Source: Actinocatenispora sera
GTDB taxonomy: Bacteria > Actinomycetota > Actinomycetes > Mycobacteriales > Micromonosporaceae
DNA length: 64,000 bases
Direction: 5' to 3'
NCBI RefSeq assembly: GCF_018324685.1
Contig: NZ_AP023354.1
Location: forward strand, 3,472,001-3,536,000
Below are positions 34,110 to 42,549 of this stretch, in pieces. The translations under genes were made by a program, and so were the position numbers. Position 1 is the first letter of the stretch. Each line of letters starts with the position of its first letter. The notes under the pieces were generated by a model. It made no database searches. It was given only the letters and a program-made list of their open reading frames with translations, and was not told where the DNA came from.

Positions 34110-35062
34110 GGCGCCGCAGCGTGCTCACGGCCCTCGCCGGCGCCGCCCTGACCGGCGCCGCGCCGCTGCTCGCCGGCTGTACCGAGGACCCCGGACCGCG
34201 ACCGCGACTGTCCCTGGCGACCGGCGAGAACGGCGGCGTCTACCAGCCGCTCGGCCGGGCGCTCGGGACGACGCTCGACTCCCGCTGGCGGGTCGAGGCG
34301 GCCCCGACCGCCGGCTCGGTGGAGAACCTCGAACGGCTGCGCACCGGCCGCGCGCAGGTCGCGTTCACCAGCGTCGACGTCGCCGCACAGGATCTGGACG
34401 GGCTCGGCTCGTTCGGCTCCAAGTACCAGCTGCGGGCGCTCGGCGAGCTCTACGCCGATCACGTACACCTGCTGATCGCCACCAACCGCGGCGCGTACGG
34501 GGTGGACGGGCTCGCCGGCCGGCCGGTCTCCACCGGAGCCGCCGGCTCCGGTACCGAGGTGGTCGCGACCCGGTTGTTCGCCGCGGCCGGGATCACCCTG
34601 CGCGGGTTCGAACAGCACAAGCTGGGGCTGCGCGACTCGATCGCGGCGCTGCGGGCCGGCATCATCGACGCGTTCTTCTTCTCCAGCGGCCTGCCCTGCA
34701 CGGCGATCGCCGAGCTGGTCGCCTCCGGTGACCTGGAGGTCGGCCTGATCGATCTGAGCAGCTACGTGCCGACCCTGCAGAGCCAGTACGGCGAGGTGTA
34801 CAGCACCGGCTGGATCCCGAACTCGATCTACACCCTCACCTCGGTGAGCACCGTGGCGATCGCCAACGTGCTCGCGGTGCCGGCGGCGATGAGCGAGTCC
34901 GCGGCGTACCAGCTGACCCGGCTGCTGTTCGTCGCCAAGCCCCGGCTGTCCGCCGCGCACCCGGAGGGCCGGCAGCTCGACCCGCGCTCCGCCCTCGGCA
35001 CCTACCCCGTCCCGCTGCATCCTGGTGCCGAACGGTTCTACCGCGAGCAGAAGGCCCCGTAG
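34106..35062 (+). CDS. TAXI-family solute-binding lipoprotein
   Basis: 318 residues from ATG 34106, overlapping the kinase stop. Seen: a lipoprotein signal with lipobox LLAGC (C25), then the TAXI-family opening LSLATGENGGVYQPLGRALG, RTGRAQVAFTSVDVA and RAGIIDAFFFSSGLPCTAIA, a bilobal periplasmic-binding pattern. Known: TAXI proteins feed TRAP transporters (often with glutamate or organic acids as ligands), but no DctQ/M-like membrane genes are nearby. Coupling to a two-component pair points to a role as ligand-binding co-sensor. The call is firm for family and tentative for role. Confidence 0.9.
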   Translation: MRRRSVLTALAGAALTGAAPLLAGCTEDPGPRPRLSLATGENGGVYQPLGRALGTTLDSRWRVEAAPTAGSVENLERLRTGRAQVAFTSVDVAAQDLDGLGSFGSKYQLRALGELYADHVHLLIATNRGAYGVDGLAGRPVSTGAAGSGTEVVATRLFAAAGITLRGFEQHKLGLRDSIAALRAGIIDAFFFSSGLPCTAIAELVASGDLEVGLIDLSSYVPTLQSQYGEVYSTGWIPNSIYTLTSVSTVAIANVLAVPAAMSESAAYQLTRLLFVAKPRLSAAHPEGRQLDPRSALGTYPVPLHPGAERFYREQKAP

Positions 35063-35083
35063 GTAGGTGCCGCGCCGCCGTGC

Positions 35084-35689
35084 TCAGCCGGCGTAGGCGT
35101 TGTACGCGGCGTAGGCGAAGTTGATCCGGTTGGTGCTGTTGCACGCGCCGCAGATCTCGTACTTGTTCTGGAAGGCGAGGACGGCGTCGTCGATGGTGCC
35201 CGCCGCCTGGAGGTCGCCGAGCCCGTAGCCGGGGAAGCTCGTCAGCTCGAACCAGATGAAGTTCAGCTGCAACGTCAGGTCGTAGACGTTGCCGCCGGCG
35301 GCGAACTCGGCCACGTTGTCGCCCGGGTCGGTGTCCCACCGGCCGCCGGCACTCCACTGCGCGATGCCCCGGCCCGGGCCCCCGCCGTACTCCCAGATGG
35401 TCGGGTCCATGCCGGACTCCTGGTCGAGGTTGCCGATGATGCCGGCCGACTGCTGCGCCGTCAGGCCCTTGGCGACGAAGTAGTTGAACGCGGCCTGCTC
35501 GTTCTGGGTGATCACCGACGGGGCGATCGGTGAGTTGTTGGGGCTCATCCCGCCGTGGCTGCCGGCTTTTACCGTGGCCGCGCCGGTCTGGGGCGACGCC
35601 TGTGCGGGCGCGGTGGTACCGGCCAGCGTCAGGGCGCCGGCGAGAGTCGCGGTGAGGATGGCGACACGTGCCTTGCCGGATCTGAACAC
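35084..35689 (-). CDS. secreted phage-tail-type lysozyme domain protein
   Basis: 201 residues from GTG 35689. Seen: a signal peptide (AILTATLAGALTLAGTTAPAQA, cleavage about 32), then a phage tail lysozyme-like domain with NYFVAKGLTAQQSAGIIGNL, DQESGMDPTIWEYGGGPGRG, IAQWSAGGRW and CGACNSTNRINFAYAAYNAY. Known: such domains cleave peptidoglycan glycan strands; the DQES glutamate is the probable catalytic acid. It is likely a growth or autolysis enzyme rather than prophage DNA, since no phage genes are nearby. The upstream 299-bp region contains low-complexity repeats. Confidence 0.85.
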   Translation of the reverse strand: MFRSGKARVAILTATLAGALTLAGTTAPAQASPQTGAATVKAGSHGGMSPNNSPIAPSVITQNEQAAFNYFVAKGLTAQQSAGIIGNLDQESGMDPTIWEYGGGPGRGIAQWSAGGRWDTDPGDNVAEFAAGGNVYDLTLQLNFIWFELTSFPGYGLGDLQAAGTIDDAVLAFQNKYEICGACNSTNRINFAYAAYNAYAG

Positions 35690-35871
35690 GACACACTCTC
35701 CGTTCTTCGCCGGTGCGGTTGCTGGGACCGGCGCTGGTAGGGGATCCCCGCGAACGAACCGGGGCCACGGAGGTAGGTTACGCCCGTAATAAAGATAAAA
35801 AAGACCTTATTGACCAAAATATGACTAGGTTGAGTGGGCAACGGTATGCTCCGAGCGGGCGGCTAGGCGGA

Positions 35872-35966
35872 CCGTGGCTCGCCGTGCAGAGCGGTGGCTG
35901 GTTGCACAGACCGTGGCTGGCCGTTCCGGCGGTGGTTGGCCGTGCCGGCGGTGGCTGGCTGTGCGG
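35872..35966. repeat. degenerate 19-20-bp tandem repeats
   Basis: About five imperfect copies beginning near 35872, 35891, 35911, 35930 and 35949 share CGGTGGCTGGCNGTNC. They lie in the 299-bp gap between the lysozyme gene and the methyltransferase stop. No gene fits; it looks like slippage-generated intergenic repeat. The gap otherwise holds an AT-richer patch near 35790-35825 that may contain the lysozyme promoter on the minus strand. Confidence 0.6.
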
Positions 35967-35988
35967 TGGTCGGCTGGGCAGACGCCCG

Positions 35989-36618
35989 CTAGCGCCGGGC
36001 GAACAGGATCGCGCCCGGCCGGTCGGTGTCCAGGTTGAACTCCCACCGCGCCGCGACCGTGAACCCGGCGTCGCCGAGCCAGCCCGCAACCTGCTCCGCG
36101 CGGCGCCGGTGGACCGGCGCGTCCCCGCTGCGGCCGGGCGGTACCGGGCGGTCCGGGTCGCCGACGTGGAAGCCGACCTGCACCGGCCCGCCGGGACGCA
36201 CCACCCGGTGGAACTGGCCCAGCACGGCGGGCACCGTGTCGTCCGGGACGTGAATGAGCGACCACCAGGCGAGCAGCCCGCCCACCGAGCCCGCCGGCAG
36301 CCGCAGGTCGGTCATCGAACCCACCTCGAACCGCAGCCCCGGGTGGTTCGACCGGGCCACCTCGATCATCCCCGGCGCCAGGTCGATGCCGAACGCGTCG
36401 ACGCCGAGCCCGTGCAGGTGCGCGGTGACGTGCCCGGGACCGCACCCGACGTCGGCGACCGGCCCGCCGCCGGCCGCGCGCACCTGGCCGGCGAACACGT
36501 CCAGCGCCGCGTTCAGGTACGGCAGCCGGCCACCCAGGATGTCGCGCACCACCTCGGCATAACCGGCCGCCTCCGCGTCGTACGACGCCCGCGTCCGCGC
36601 CAGCCAGTCCGCACCCAT
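35989..36618 (-). CDS. class I SAM-dependent methyltransferase
   Basis: 209 residues from ATG 36618. Seen: motif I VADVGCGPGHVTAHLHGLG (about 53-71), the acidic residue of motif II in AFGIDLAPGMIEVARSN, and VGGLLAWWSLIHVPDD with the post-III FHRVVRPGGPVQVGF. Length and motifs match the small Methyltransf_11/25 type. The substrate is unknown. It is divergent from hrpA with a short gap of about 98 bp. Confidence 0.9.
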   Translation of the reverse strand: MGADWLARTRASYDAEAAGYAEVVRDILGGRLPYLNAALDVFAGQVRAAGGGPVADVGCGPGHVTAHLHGLGVDAFGIDLAPGMIEVARSNHPGLRFEVGSMTDLRLPAGSVGGLLAWWSLIHVPDDTVPAVLGQFHRVVRPGGPVQVGFHVGDPDRPVPPGRSGDAPVHRRRAEQVAGWLGDAGFTVAARWEFNLDTDRPGAILFARR

Positions 36619-36716
36619 CCCCGCACGCTAACCGACCACCCCGACAACCGGGCCGGGCCGCGAGGCGGGGCCGGACGGCCGCCCGCGGGAAACCGGGAGG
36701 CGGGTCGGGTGGGGGC

Positions 36717-39700
36717 ATGCCTATCCTGGTGCGCGAGATGGATACGCCGCCCGCCACCGACCGCACCGTGCCCGCGGGTGGAGACTCCCCGCTTTCCGCC
36801 CCGCCGTCCGATTCCACCGCCGCACCGCACGGCTCGGCCGCCGCAGGGTCGCCGGGCGAGGGTTCGGTGCCTCGCGGCTCGTCCGGCCGGGGACGCGGCC
36901 AGCGACGCCGTGGACCGCGGCGCCCCGGCGGGGCCGCCACCCCGGTACGGCCGGCCGAGCGCGAGCTGCGGGAGCGGGTGGCGGCGCTGAGCGTGCTCGA
37001 CCGGTACCGGCTGGGGCGGCGGCTGGACCAGGTGCGCGGCACGGCCGACGCGGCGCAGCTGGACCGGGTGGCCGAGCAGGTCACGGCCGGCGAGCAGCGG
37101 ATCGCGAACCGGCGCGCCGCGGTACCGGCGGTGACGTACCCGCCGGAGCTGCCGGTCAGCGAGCATCGGGAACAGATCGCCGCGGCGATCCGGGACCACC
37201 AGGTCGTCATCGTCGCTGGCGAGACGGGGTCGGGCAAGACCACCCAGATCCCGAAGATCTGCCTGGAGCTGGGGCGCGGCATCCACGGCACGATCGGCCA
37301 CACCCAGCCGCGCCGCATCGCCGCCCGTACCGTCGCGGAGCGCATCGCCGAGGAGCTGGCGACGCCGCTCGGCGGCGCGGTCGGCTACCAGGTCCGGTTC
37401 ACCGACCAGGTGGGGCCGAACACGCTGGTCAAGCTGATGACCGACGGCATCCTGCTGGCCGAGATCCAGCGCGACCGGATGCTCCGGCGCTACGACACGA
37501 TCATCATCGACGAGGCGCACGAGCGCAGCCTCAACATCGACTTCCTGCTCGGGTACCTGAAGCGGCTGCTGCCGCGCCGGCCCGACCTGAAGGTGATCAT
37601 CACCTCGGCCACGATCGAGACCGAACGGTTCGCCCGCCACTTCGGTACCGCGGACGAGCCGGCGCCGGTGATCGAGGTGTCCGGCCGCACCTACCCGGTG
37701 GAGGTGCGGTACCGGCCGATCACCGCCGACGACCCGGACCGCGACCAGGTGAGCGCGATCGGCGCGGCCGTCGACGAGCTGCGCGCCGAGGGTGGCGGCG
37801 ACATCCTGGTGTTCCTGTCCGGCGAGCGGGAGATCCGGGACGCCGCGGATGCGCTGGCGAAGCGCGAACAGCAGCGGGGCAGCCGACCCGGCAGCGAGAC
37901 GCTGGAGATCCTGCCGCTGTACGCGCGGCTGTCGAGCGCCGAGCAGCATCGGGTGTTCCAGCCGCACCGCGGTCGCCGGGTGGTACTCGCGACCAACGTC
38001 GCGGAGACGTCGCTGACGGTGCCGGGCATCCGGTACGTGATCGACACCGGGACGGCGCGCATCTCCCGCTACAGCCACCGGTTGAAGGTGCAGCGCCTGC
38101 CGATCGAGCCGGTCTCGCAGGCGTCGGCGAACCAGCGGATGGGACGGTGCGGCCGTACCTCCGACGGGATCTGCATCCGCCTCTACGACTCCGACGACTT
38201 CCTCTCCCGGCCCGAGTACACCGATCCGGAGATCCTGCGTACCAACTTGGCGTCCGTGCTGTTGCAGATGGCGGCGGCGCGGTTGGGCGACATCGCCGAC
38301 TTCCCGTTCATCGACCCGCCGGACTCGCGGCAGGTACGCGCCGGTGTGCAGCTGCTGGAGGAGTTGAGTGCGCTCGACGCCGCCGGTGAGCTGACGAAGC
38401 TCGGCCGCCGGATCGCCGAGTTGCCCATCGATCCGCGGCTGGCCCGGATGATCCTGGAGGCGGATGCGAACGACTGCGTGCGCGAGATCCTGGTCATCAC
38501 CGCGGCACTGTCCATTCAGGACCCGCGGGAGCGGCCGGCGGACGCGCAGCAGCAGGCGTCGCAGGCGCATGCCCGGTTCGTCGACAAGGAATCCGACTTC
38601 CTCGCGTACCTTCGCTTGTGGAAATACCTGCGGGACAAGCAGAAGGAGCTGTCCGGCAACCAGTTCCGCAAGCTGTGCCGGTCGGAATACCTCAACTACC
38701 TCCGGGTACGGGAGTGGCAGGATCTGCATTCCCAGCTGCGCCAGGTGATCCGCGGGATGGGCATCAACCGCAACACGCTCGATGCGCCGGCCGACCGGGT
38801 GCACACAGCGCTGCTGTCCGGCCTGCTGTCGCACATCGGCCTGAAGGACACCGAGCGCAAGAAGCAGCAGAAGGCGCGCGGCTCGGTGGAGTACCTGGGC
38901 GCGCGCGGCGCCAAGTTCGCCATCTTCCCCGGATCGGCGCTCGCCCGCAAGCAACCGCAGTTCGTGATGGCGGCCGAACTGGTCGAGACGTCCCGGCTGT
39001 GGGCCCGGGTCGTCGCCGGCATCGACCCGTCCACAGTGGAGGCGCTGGCCGCGCACCTGGTCAAGCGCACCTACTCCGAGCCGCACTGGGAGAAGCGCCA
39101 GGCCGCGGTCGTCGGGTACGAGAAGGTCACGCTCTACGGGGTGCCGATCGTGCCGCGGCGCAAGGTGAACTACGGCCGGATCGATCCGGAGATCGCCCGC
39201 GACCTGTTCATCCGGCACGCGCTGGTCGACGGCGACTGGGAGACCCACCACCAGTTCTTCAGCGACAACCAGCGGCTGCGCTCCGATGTGGAGGATCTGG
39301 AGAACCGGTCCCGGCGCCGCGACATCGTCGTCGACGACGACACCCTGTACGAGTTCTACGACGCCCGGATTCCGGCCGAGGTGGTCAGCGGCCGGCACTT
39401 CGACGCGTGGTGGAAGAAGACCCGGCGCGAGCAGCCGGAGCTGCTGACGTTCACCCCGGACATGCTCGTCACCGACGCGGCCGGCGCGGTCAGCCCCGAG
39501 CAGTACCCGGACGAGTGGCACTCCGACGGGCTGCGACTGCCGCTGTCGTACGCGTTCGAGCCCGGTACCGCCGACGACGGGGTCACCGTGCACGTGCCGC
39601 TCGCGGTACTCGGGCAGGTGCGCGGCGAGCAGCTCGACTGGCAGGTGCCGGGGCTGCGCGAGGAGCTCGTCACCGCGCTGCTCAAGGGATTGCCGAAGCA

Positions 39701-40844
39701 GCTGCGCCGCAACCTGGTGCCGGTGCCGGACACCGCCCGGGCGCTGCTGGCCCGCATCTCGCCGGCCGACGGCCCGCTGCTGACCGCGATCGAACGCGGC
39801 CTGCGCGACCTGCTCGGCGTGCACGTGCCGCGCGACGCCTGGCAGCTCGACGCGCTGCCGGCGCACCTGCGCCCGCACTACGTCGTCGAGGACGGTGCCG
39901 GCGATCCGATCGCCACCGGCCGCGACCTCGGCGCCCTGAAGGACCAGCTCGCCGAGCAGGCCCGGACCGCGCTGACCGCCTCGGTCCGGGGGATCGAGCG
40001 CAGCGGGCTGACCGACTGGACCATCGGCGAGCTGCCCCAGCTGTACGAGCAGAGCGTCGGTGGCCAGCACGTGCGGGCCTACCCGACGCTGCACGACGAC
40101 GGCGACTCGGTGTCGGTACGGTTGGCGGAAAGCGTTGCCGCGCAGCGGGACCAGATGTGGCGCGGCACCCGCCGGCTGATCCTGCTCTCGATCCCGTCGC
40201 CCGCGAAGTACGTGCTGGCCAACCTGTCGAACACCAGCAAGCTGGCGCTGTCCACGAACCCGGACGGTAGCGTACCGGCGCTGCTCGCCGACTGTACCGA
40301 CTGCGCCGCCGACAAGCTGATCGCCGACGCCGGCGGCCCCGCGTACGACGAGGAGGGGTTCGGCCGGCTGCGCGACGCGGTGCGCGCCCACCTGAACCCG
40401 ATGGTGCTCGGCGCGCTGACCGCGGTGGAGAAGATCCTCGCCGCGCACCGCCGGGTGCTCGCCCGCGTGTCCAACACCAACAACGTGCTGCTGGTTGCCG
40501 CACTCGCCGACATCAAGCAGCAGCTGGCCGGGCTGGTCCACGCCGGGTTCGTCGCCGAGACCGGCTGGCAGCGGCTCGCCGACCTGCCGCGGTACCTGTC
40601 CGCGGTGGACAAGCGGCTGGATCGGTTGCCCGCCAAACCGCAGCGCGACCGGGAGCAGATGACCCGGGTGCGTGAACTCGCCGCCGAGTACGAGGACGCT
40701 CGCGCGCAGCGGCCGCCGAGCGCGGAGCTGACCGCGATCCGGTGGATGCTGGAGGAGCTGCGTGTCTCCTACTTCGCGCAGAGCCTCGGCACCCCGTACC
40801 CGATCTCCGACCGCCGGATCGAACGCGCCCTCGACGCCCTCTGA
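36717..40844 (+). CDS. hrpA: ATP-dependent RNA helicase HrpA
   Basis: 1375 residues from ATG 36717 (ATG 36738 is an in-frame alternative). Seen: an N-terminal Gly/Arg/Pro-rich extension, P-loop GETGSGKTTQIP (about 168-179), DEAH box at 265-268, SAT motif TSATIETERFARHF, and motif VI QRMGRCGRTSDG. The HA2/winged-helix and OB-fold regions follow, then a C-terminal DUF3418 module of about 600 residues. Known: HrpA DEAH helicases rescue stalled or collided ribosomes and affect mRNA processing. Length agrees with the usual 1290-1400. It runs convergent with the MerR gene. Confidence 0.96.
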   Translation: MPILVREMDTPPATDRTVPAGGDSPLSAPPSDSTAAPHGSAAAGSPGEGSVPRGSSGRGRGQRRRGPRRPGGAATPVRPAERELRERVAALSVLDRYRLGRRLDQVRGTADAAQLDRVAEQVTAGEQRIANRRAAVPAVTYPPELPVSEHREQIAAAIRDHQVVIVAGETGSGKTTQIPKICLELGRGIHGTIGHTQPRRIAARTVAERIAEELATPLGGAVGYQVRFTDQVGPNTLVKLMTDGILLAEIQRDRMLRRYDTIIIDEAHERSLNIDFLLGYLKRLLPRRPDLKVIITSATIETERFARHFGTADEPAPVIEVSGRTYPVEVRYRPITADDPDRDQVSAIGAAVDELRAEGGGDILVFLSGEREIRDAADALAKREQQRGSRPGSETLEILPLYARLSSAEQHRVFQPHRGRRVVLATNVAETSLTVPGIRYVIDTGTARISRYSHRLKVQRLPIEPVSQASANQRMGRCGRTSDGICIRLYDSDDFLSRPEYTDPEILRTNLASVLLQMAAARLGDIADFPFIDPPDSRQVRAGVQLLEELSALDAAGELTKLGRRIAELPIDPRLARMILEADANDCVREILVITAALSIQDPRERPADAQQQASQAHARFVDKESDFLAYLRLWKYLRDKQKELSGNQFRKLCRSEYLNYLRVREWQDLHSQLRQVIRGMGINRNTLDAPADRVHTALLSGLLSHIGLKDTERKKQQKARGSVEYLGARGAKFAIFPGSALARKQPQFVMAAELVETSRLWARVVAGIDPSTVEALAAHLVKRTYSEPHWEKRQAAVVGYEKVTLYGVPIVPRRKVNYGRIDPEIARDLFIRHALVDGDWETHHQFFSDNQRLRSDVEDLENRSRRRDIVVDDDTLYEFYDARIPAEVVSGRHFDAWWKKTRREQPELLTFTPDMLVTDAAGAVSPEQYPDEWHSDGLRLPLSYAFEPGTADDGVTVHVPLAVLGQVRGEQLDWQVPGLREELVTALLKGLPKQLRRNLVPVPDTARALLARISPADGPLLTAIERGLRDLLGVHVPRDAWQLDALPAHLRPHYVVEDGAGDPIATGRDLGALKDQLAEQARTALTASVRGIERSGLTDWTIGELPQLYEQSVGGQHVRAYPTLHDDGDSVSVRLAESVAAQRDQMWRGTRRLILLSIPSPAKYVLANLSNTSKLALSTNPDGSVPALLADCTDCAADKLIADAGGPAYDEEGFGRLRDAVRAHLNPMVLGALTAVEKILAAHRRVLARVSNTNNVLLVAALADIKQQLAGLVHAGFVAETGWQRLADLPRYLSAVDKRLDRLPAKPQRDREQMTRVRELAAEYEDARAQRPPSAELTAIRWMLEELRVSYFAQSLGTPYPISDRRIERALDAL

Positions 40845-40908
40845 CCCGCCCGGCGACCCTCGTACCACGTCACCACGGCTCCCCGCCGGTCGAGTTCGAG
40901 GTGTTCTT

Positions 40909-41556
40909 CTAGCTGGGCGGAGATGTATCGAACTTGTCCTCGGGGAAGACGCGGCCGGAGACGGTGGCGTGGGCGGCGCGGCGCAGCGCGGCGAACAGCG
41001 CCTCGCCGAGCACGGAGCCGATGATCATGGATTCGGCCAGGTTGTCGCGGTCCTCGAGGGCGGTGAGCGTGGCCAGGTCGGTCTCGGCCATCCGCAGCGC
41101 AAGGTCGGCGTAGTCGTCGACGATGGCGGCCAGTTCGGGTCGACCGAGCCGGCGCAGCATCGCCAGCACGTCGGCGATCATCTGGACGTGCACCGAATCA
41201 GTGCGGGTGTAGCCGTGCCGCCGGAGCAGGGCGGCGGTCTCGGCGACTTCGTCCTCGTCGGCGTGCGGGCCGTGGGACCGCGGCGCGACCAGCGCACCGG
41301 ACAGTCGTCCGAGCATGCTGTCGGTCGGTCGCTCGGCCGAATCGATCTCGGCCAGCATGGTGCGGACGGTACCGATGGGCAGGTCGCCGACCTGGACCAT
41401 GGCGCGGATCAGCCGCAGCCGCCGGGCGTGCTCGGCGGTGTACGACACCTGGTTGGCGTGGGTGCGCTCGCCCGCCGGTAGCAGCCCCTCGCGCAGGTAG
41501 TACTTGATGGTCGGCACCGGGATGCCGGTGTCCTTGCTCAGCTCTCCGATCCGCAC
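40909..41556 (-). CDS. MerR family transcriptional regulator
   Basis: 215 residues from GTG 41556 (MRIGELSKDTGIPVPTIKYY), preferred because family members start at this point and AAGGAG lies just before it; ATG 41574 is an alternative. Seen: a MerR HTH (residues 1-70, LREGLLPAGERTHANQVSYT), then a helical C-terminal region of about 140 residues with no Cys metal site. Known: MerR proteins of this type act on a divergent promoter. It faces a DUF2306 gene 119 bp away, where repeated CTATC/GATAG half-sites occur, so it probably controls that gene. Confidence 0.88.
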   Translation of the reverse strand: MRIGELSKDTGIPVPTIKYYLREGLLPAGERTHANQVSYTAEHARRLRLIRAMVQVGDLPIGTVRTMLAEIDSAERPTDSMLGRLSGALVAPRSHGPHADEDEVAETAALLRRHGYTRTDSVHVQMIADVLAMLRRLGRPELAAIVDDYADLALRMAETDLATLTALEDRDNLAESMIIGSVLGEALFAALRRAAHATVSGRVFPEDKFDTSPPS

Positions 41557-41585
41557 GGCTCCTTCATACCGCATCGCCGACCGGG

Positions 41586-41640
41586 TTGACATGGCAGCTA
41601 TCAATACTCACACTATCCGCTATGGATAGCGGAGCTATCG
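41586..41640 (+). promoter_or_regulatory. MerR-type promoter region of the DUF2306 gene
   Basis: A perfect TTGACA lies at 41586-41591 and a CACTAT hexamer at 41611-41616 with a long 19-bp spacer, characteristic of MerR-activated promoters. The dyad CTATCC-GCTAT-GGATAG at 41613-41629 overlaps the -10, and further GCTATC copies occur at 41598 and 41634. Confidence 0.55.
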
Positions 41641-41675
41641 ATAGAGTTGATGTAGACAACGGGAGACGAAACTCC

Positions 41676-42362
41676 ATGACGTCCGTGGTGACACCCGCCC
41701 CGCCGATCAGCCCGCCGCGCCGGTCGCACCGCGTCCGGTTCGCGCTGATCGCGCTGTTCAGCGCCGGTATCGTGCTCTCCTTCGTGCCGCGCTACCTCGG
41801 CTTCGACGCGTCCGAGGCGCGCGTCGGCATCCGCACCGACGTCCCGTTCCACTACCCGGCGCTCGCGGTGCACGCGATCACCGCCGGCCTCGCGCTGCTG
41901 ATCGGGCCGCTGCAGTTCAGCGCCCGGCTGCGCCGCCGAGCGCCCCGGGTGCACCGGGTCATCGGCCGCGTCTACGTACCGGCCGTGCTGGTCGCCGGGC
42001 TGGCCGGGATGGTGGTGGCGGTGCTGACGACCTCCGGGCCGATCGCGGCGACTTCGTTCGTCCTGCTCGACGTGTACTGGCTGGGCACCACCATTGCCGG
42101 CTACCGGGCCGCGCGGGCGCGCCGGTTCCGGTCGCACGAGCGCTGGATGCGCCGCAGCTTCGCCGGCGCGTTCTCTGCGGTCATGCTGCGGCTGTGGCTC
42201 GGCGTCCTGATCGCGTTGCAGCTACCGCTGCTCGGGCCGCTCTACCACGGGTCGTTCGGGCACCTGTACAGCACCGCGTACGTGGCGTCCAGCGTCCTCG
42301 CCTGGATCCCGAACGTGCTGGTCATGGAGCTGTACCTGCGCCGACAGCGGCCGGCACGCTGA
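41676..42362 (+). CDS. DUF2306 membrane protein
   Basis: 228 residues from ATG 41676 with SD GGGAGACG. Seen: five predicted transmembrane helices (about 20-37, 63-78, 97-114, 117-133, and 187-215 with interruptions), plus APRVHRVIGRVYVPAVLVAG and RSHERWMRRSFAGAF, the DUF2306 signature region. Conserved His and Arg residues sit at membrane boundaries. No function is established for the family; a haem- or quinone-related membrane role has been guessed for some members. Control by the divergent MerR protein is inferred. Confidence 0.82.
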   Translation: MTSVVTPAPPISPPRRSHRVRFALIALFSAGIVLSFVPRYLGFDASEARVGIRTDVPFHYPALAVHAITAGLALLIGPLQFSARLRRRAPRVHRVIGRVYVPAVLVAGLAGMVVAVLTTSGPIAATSFVLLDVYWLGTTIAGYRAARARRFRSHERWMRRSFAGAFSAVMLRLWLGVLIALQLPLLGPLYHGSFGHLYSTAYVASSVLAWIPNVLVMELYLRRQRPAR

Positions 42363-42367
42363 CCCGT

Positions 42368-42405
42368 GCCGCGTCGGTGTCCCGCCGGAGCGACGCCGAC
42401 GCGGC
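42368..42405 (+). terminator. hairpin after the DUF2306 gene
   Basis: GCCGCGTCGG at 42368-42377 pairs perfectly with CCGACGCGGC at 42396-42405 across an 18-nt loop, 5 bp past the stop. It is a plausible terminator. Confidence 0.6.
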
Positions 42406-42549
42406 GCGGCAACGGCGAGCAGTGCGCCGGCGCCTCGGTACGGGCGGTGGAAGTCGAGTGATTTGCCGGGTGGCGCGGCGCGGGTGGCGGCAATATTCTT
42501 CGGTCGGATCCGACATTTCTGCAAACTCTTGCCTATGTGTGGAGGCGGT

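Noticed and set aside
35084-35689. prophage remnant from the tail-lysozyme-type protein
   Set aside because: No capsid, tail, integrase or terminase genes are nearby; the protein has a signal peptide and is like chromosomal secreted lysozymes.
36513-40868. 1451-codon open frame on the minus strand opposite hrpA
   Set aside because: It mirrors hrpA codon bias on the other strand, is Arg/Gly/Val-rich with no domain, and hrpA is clearly real.
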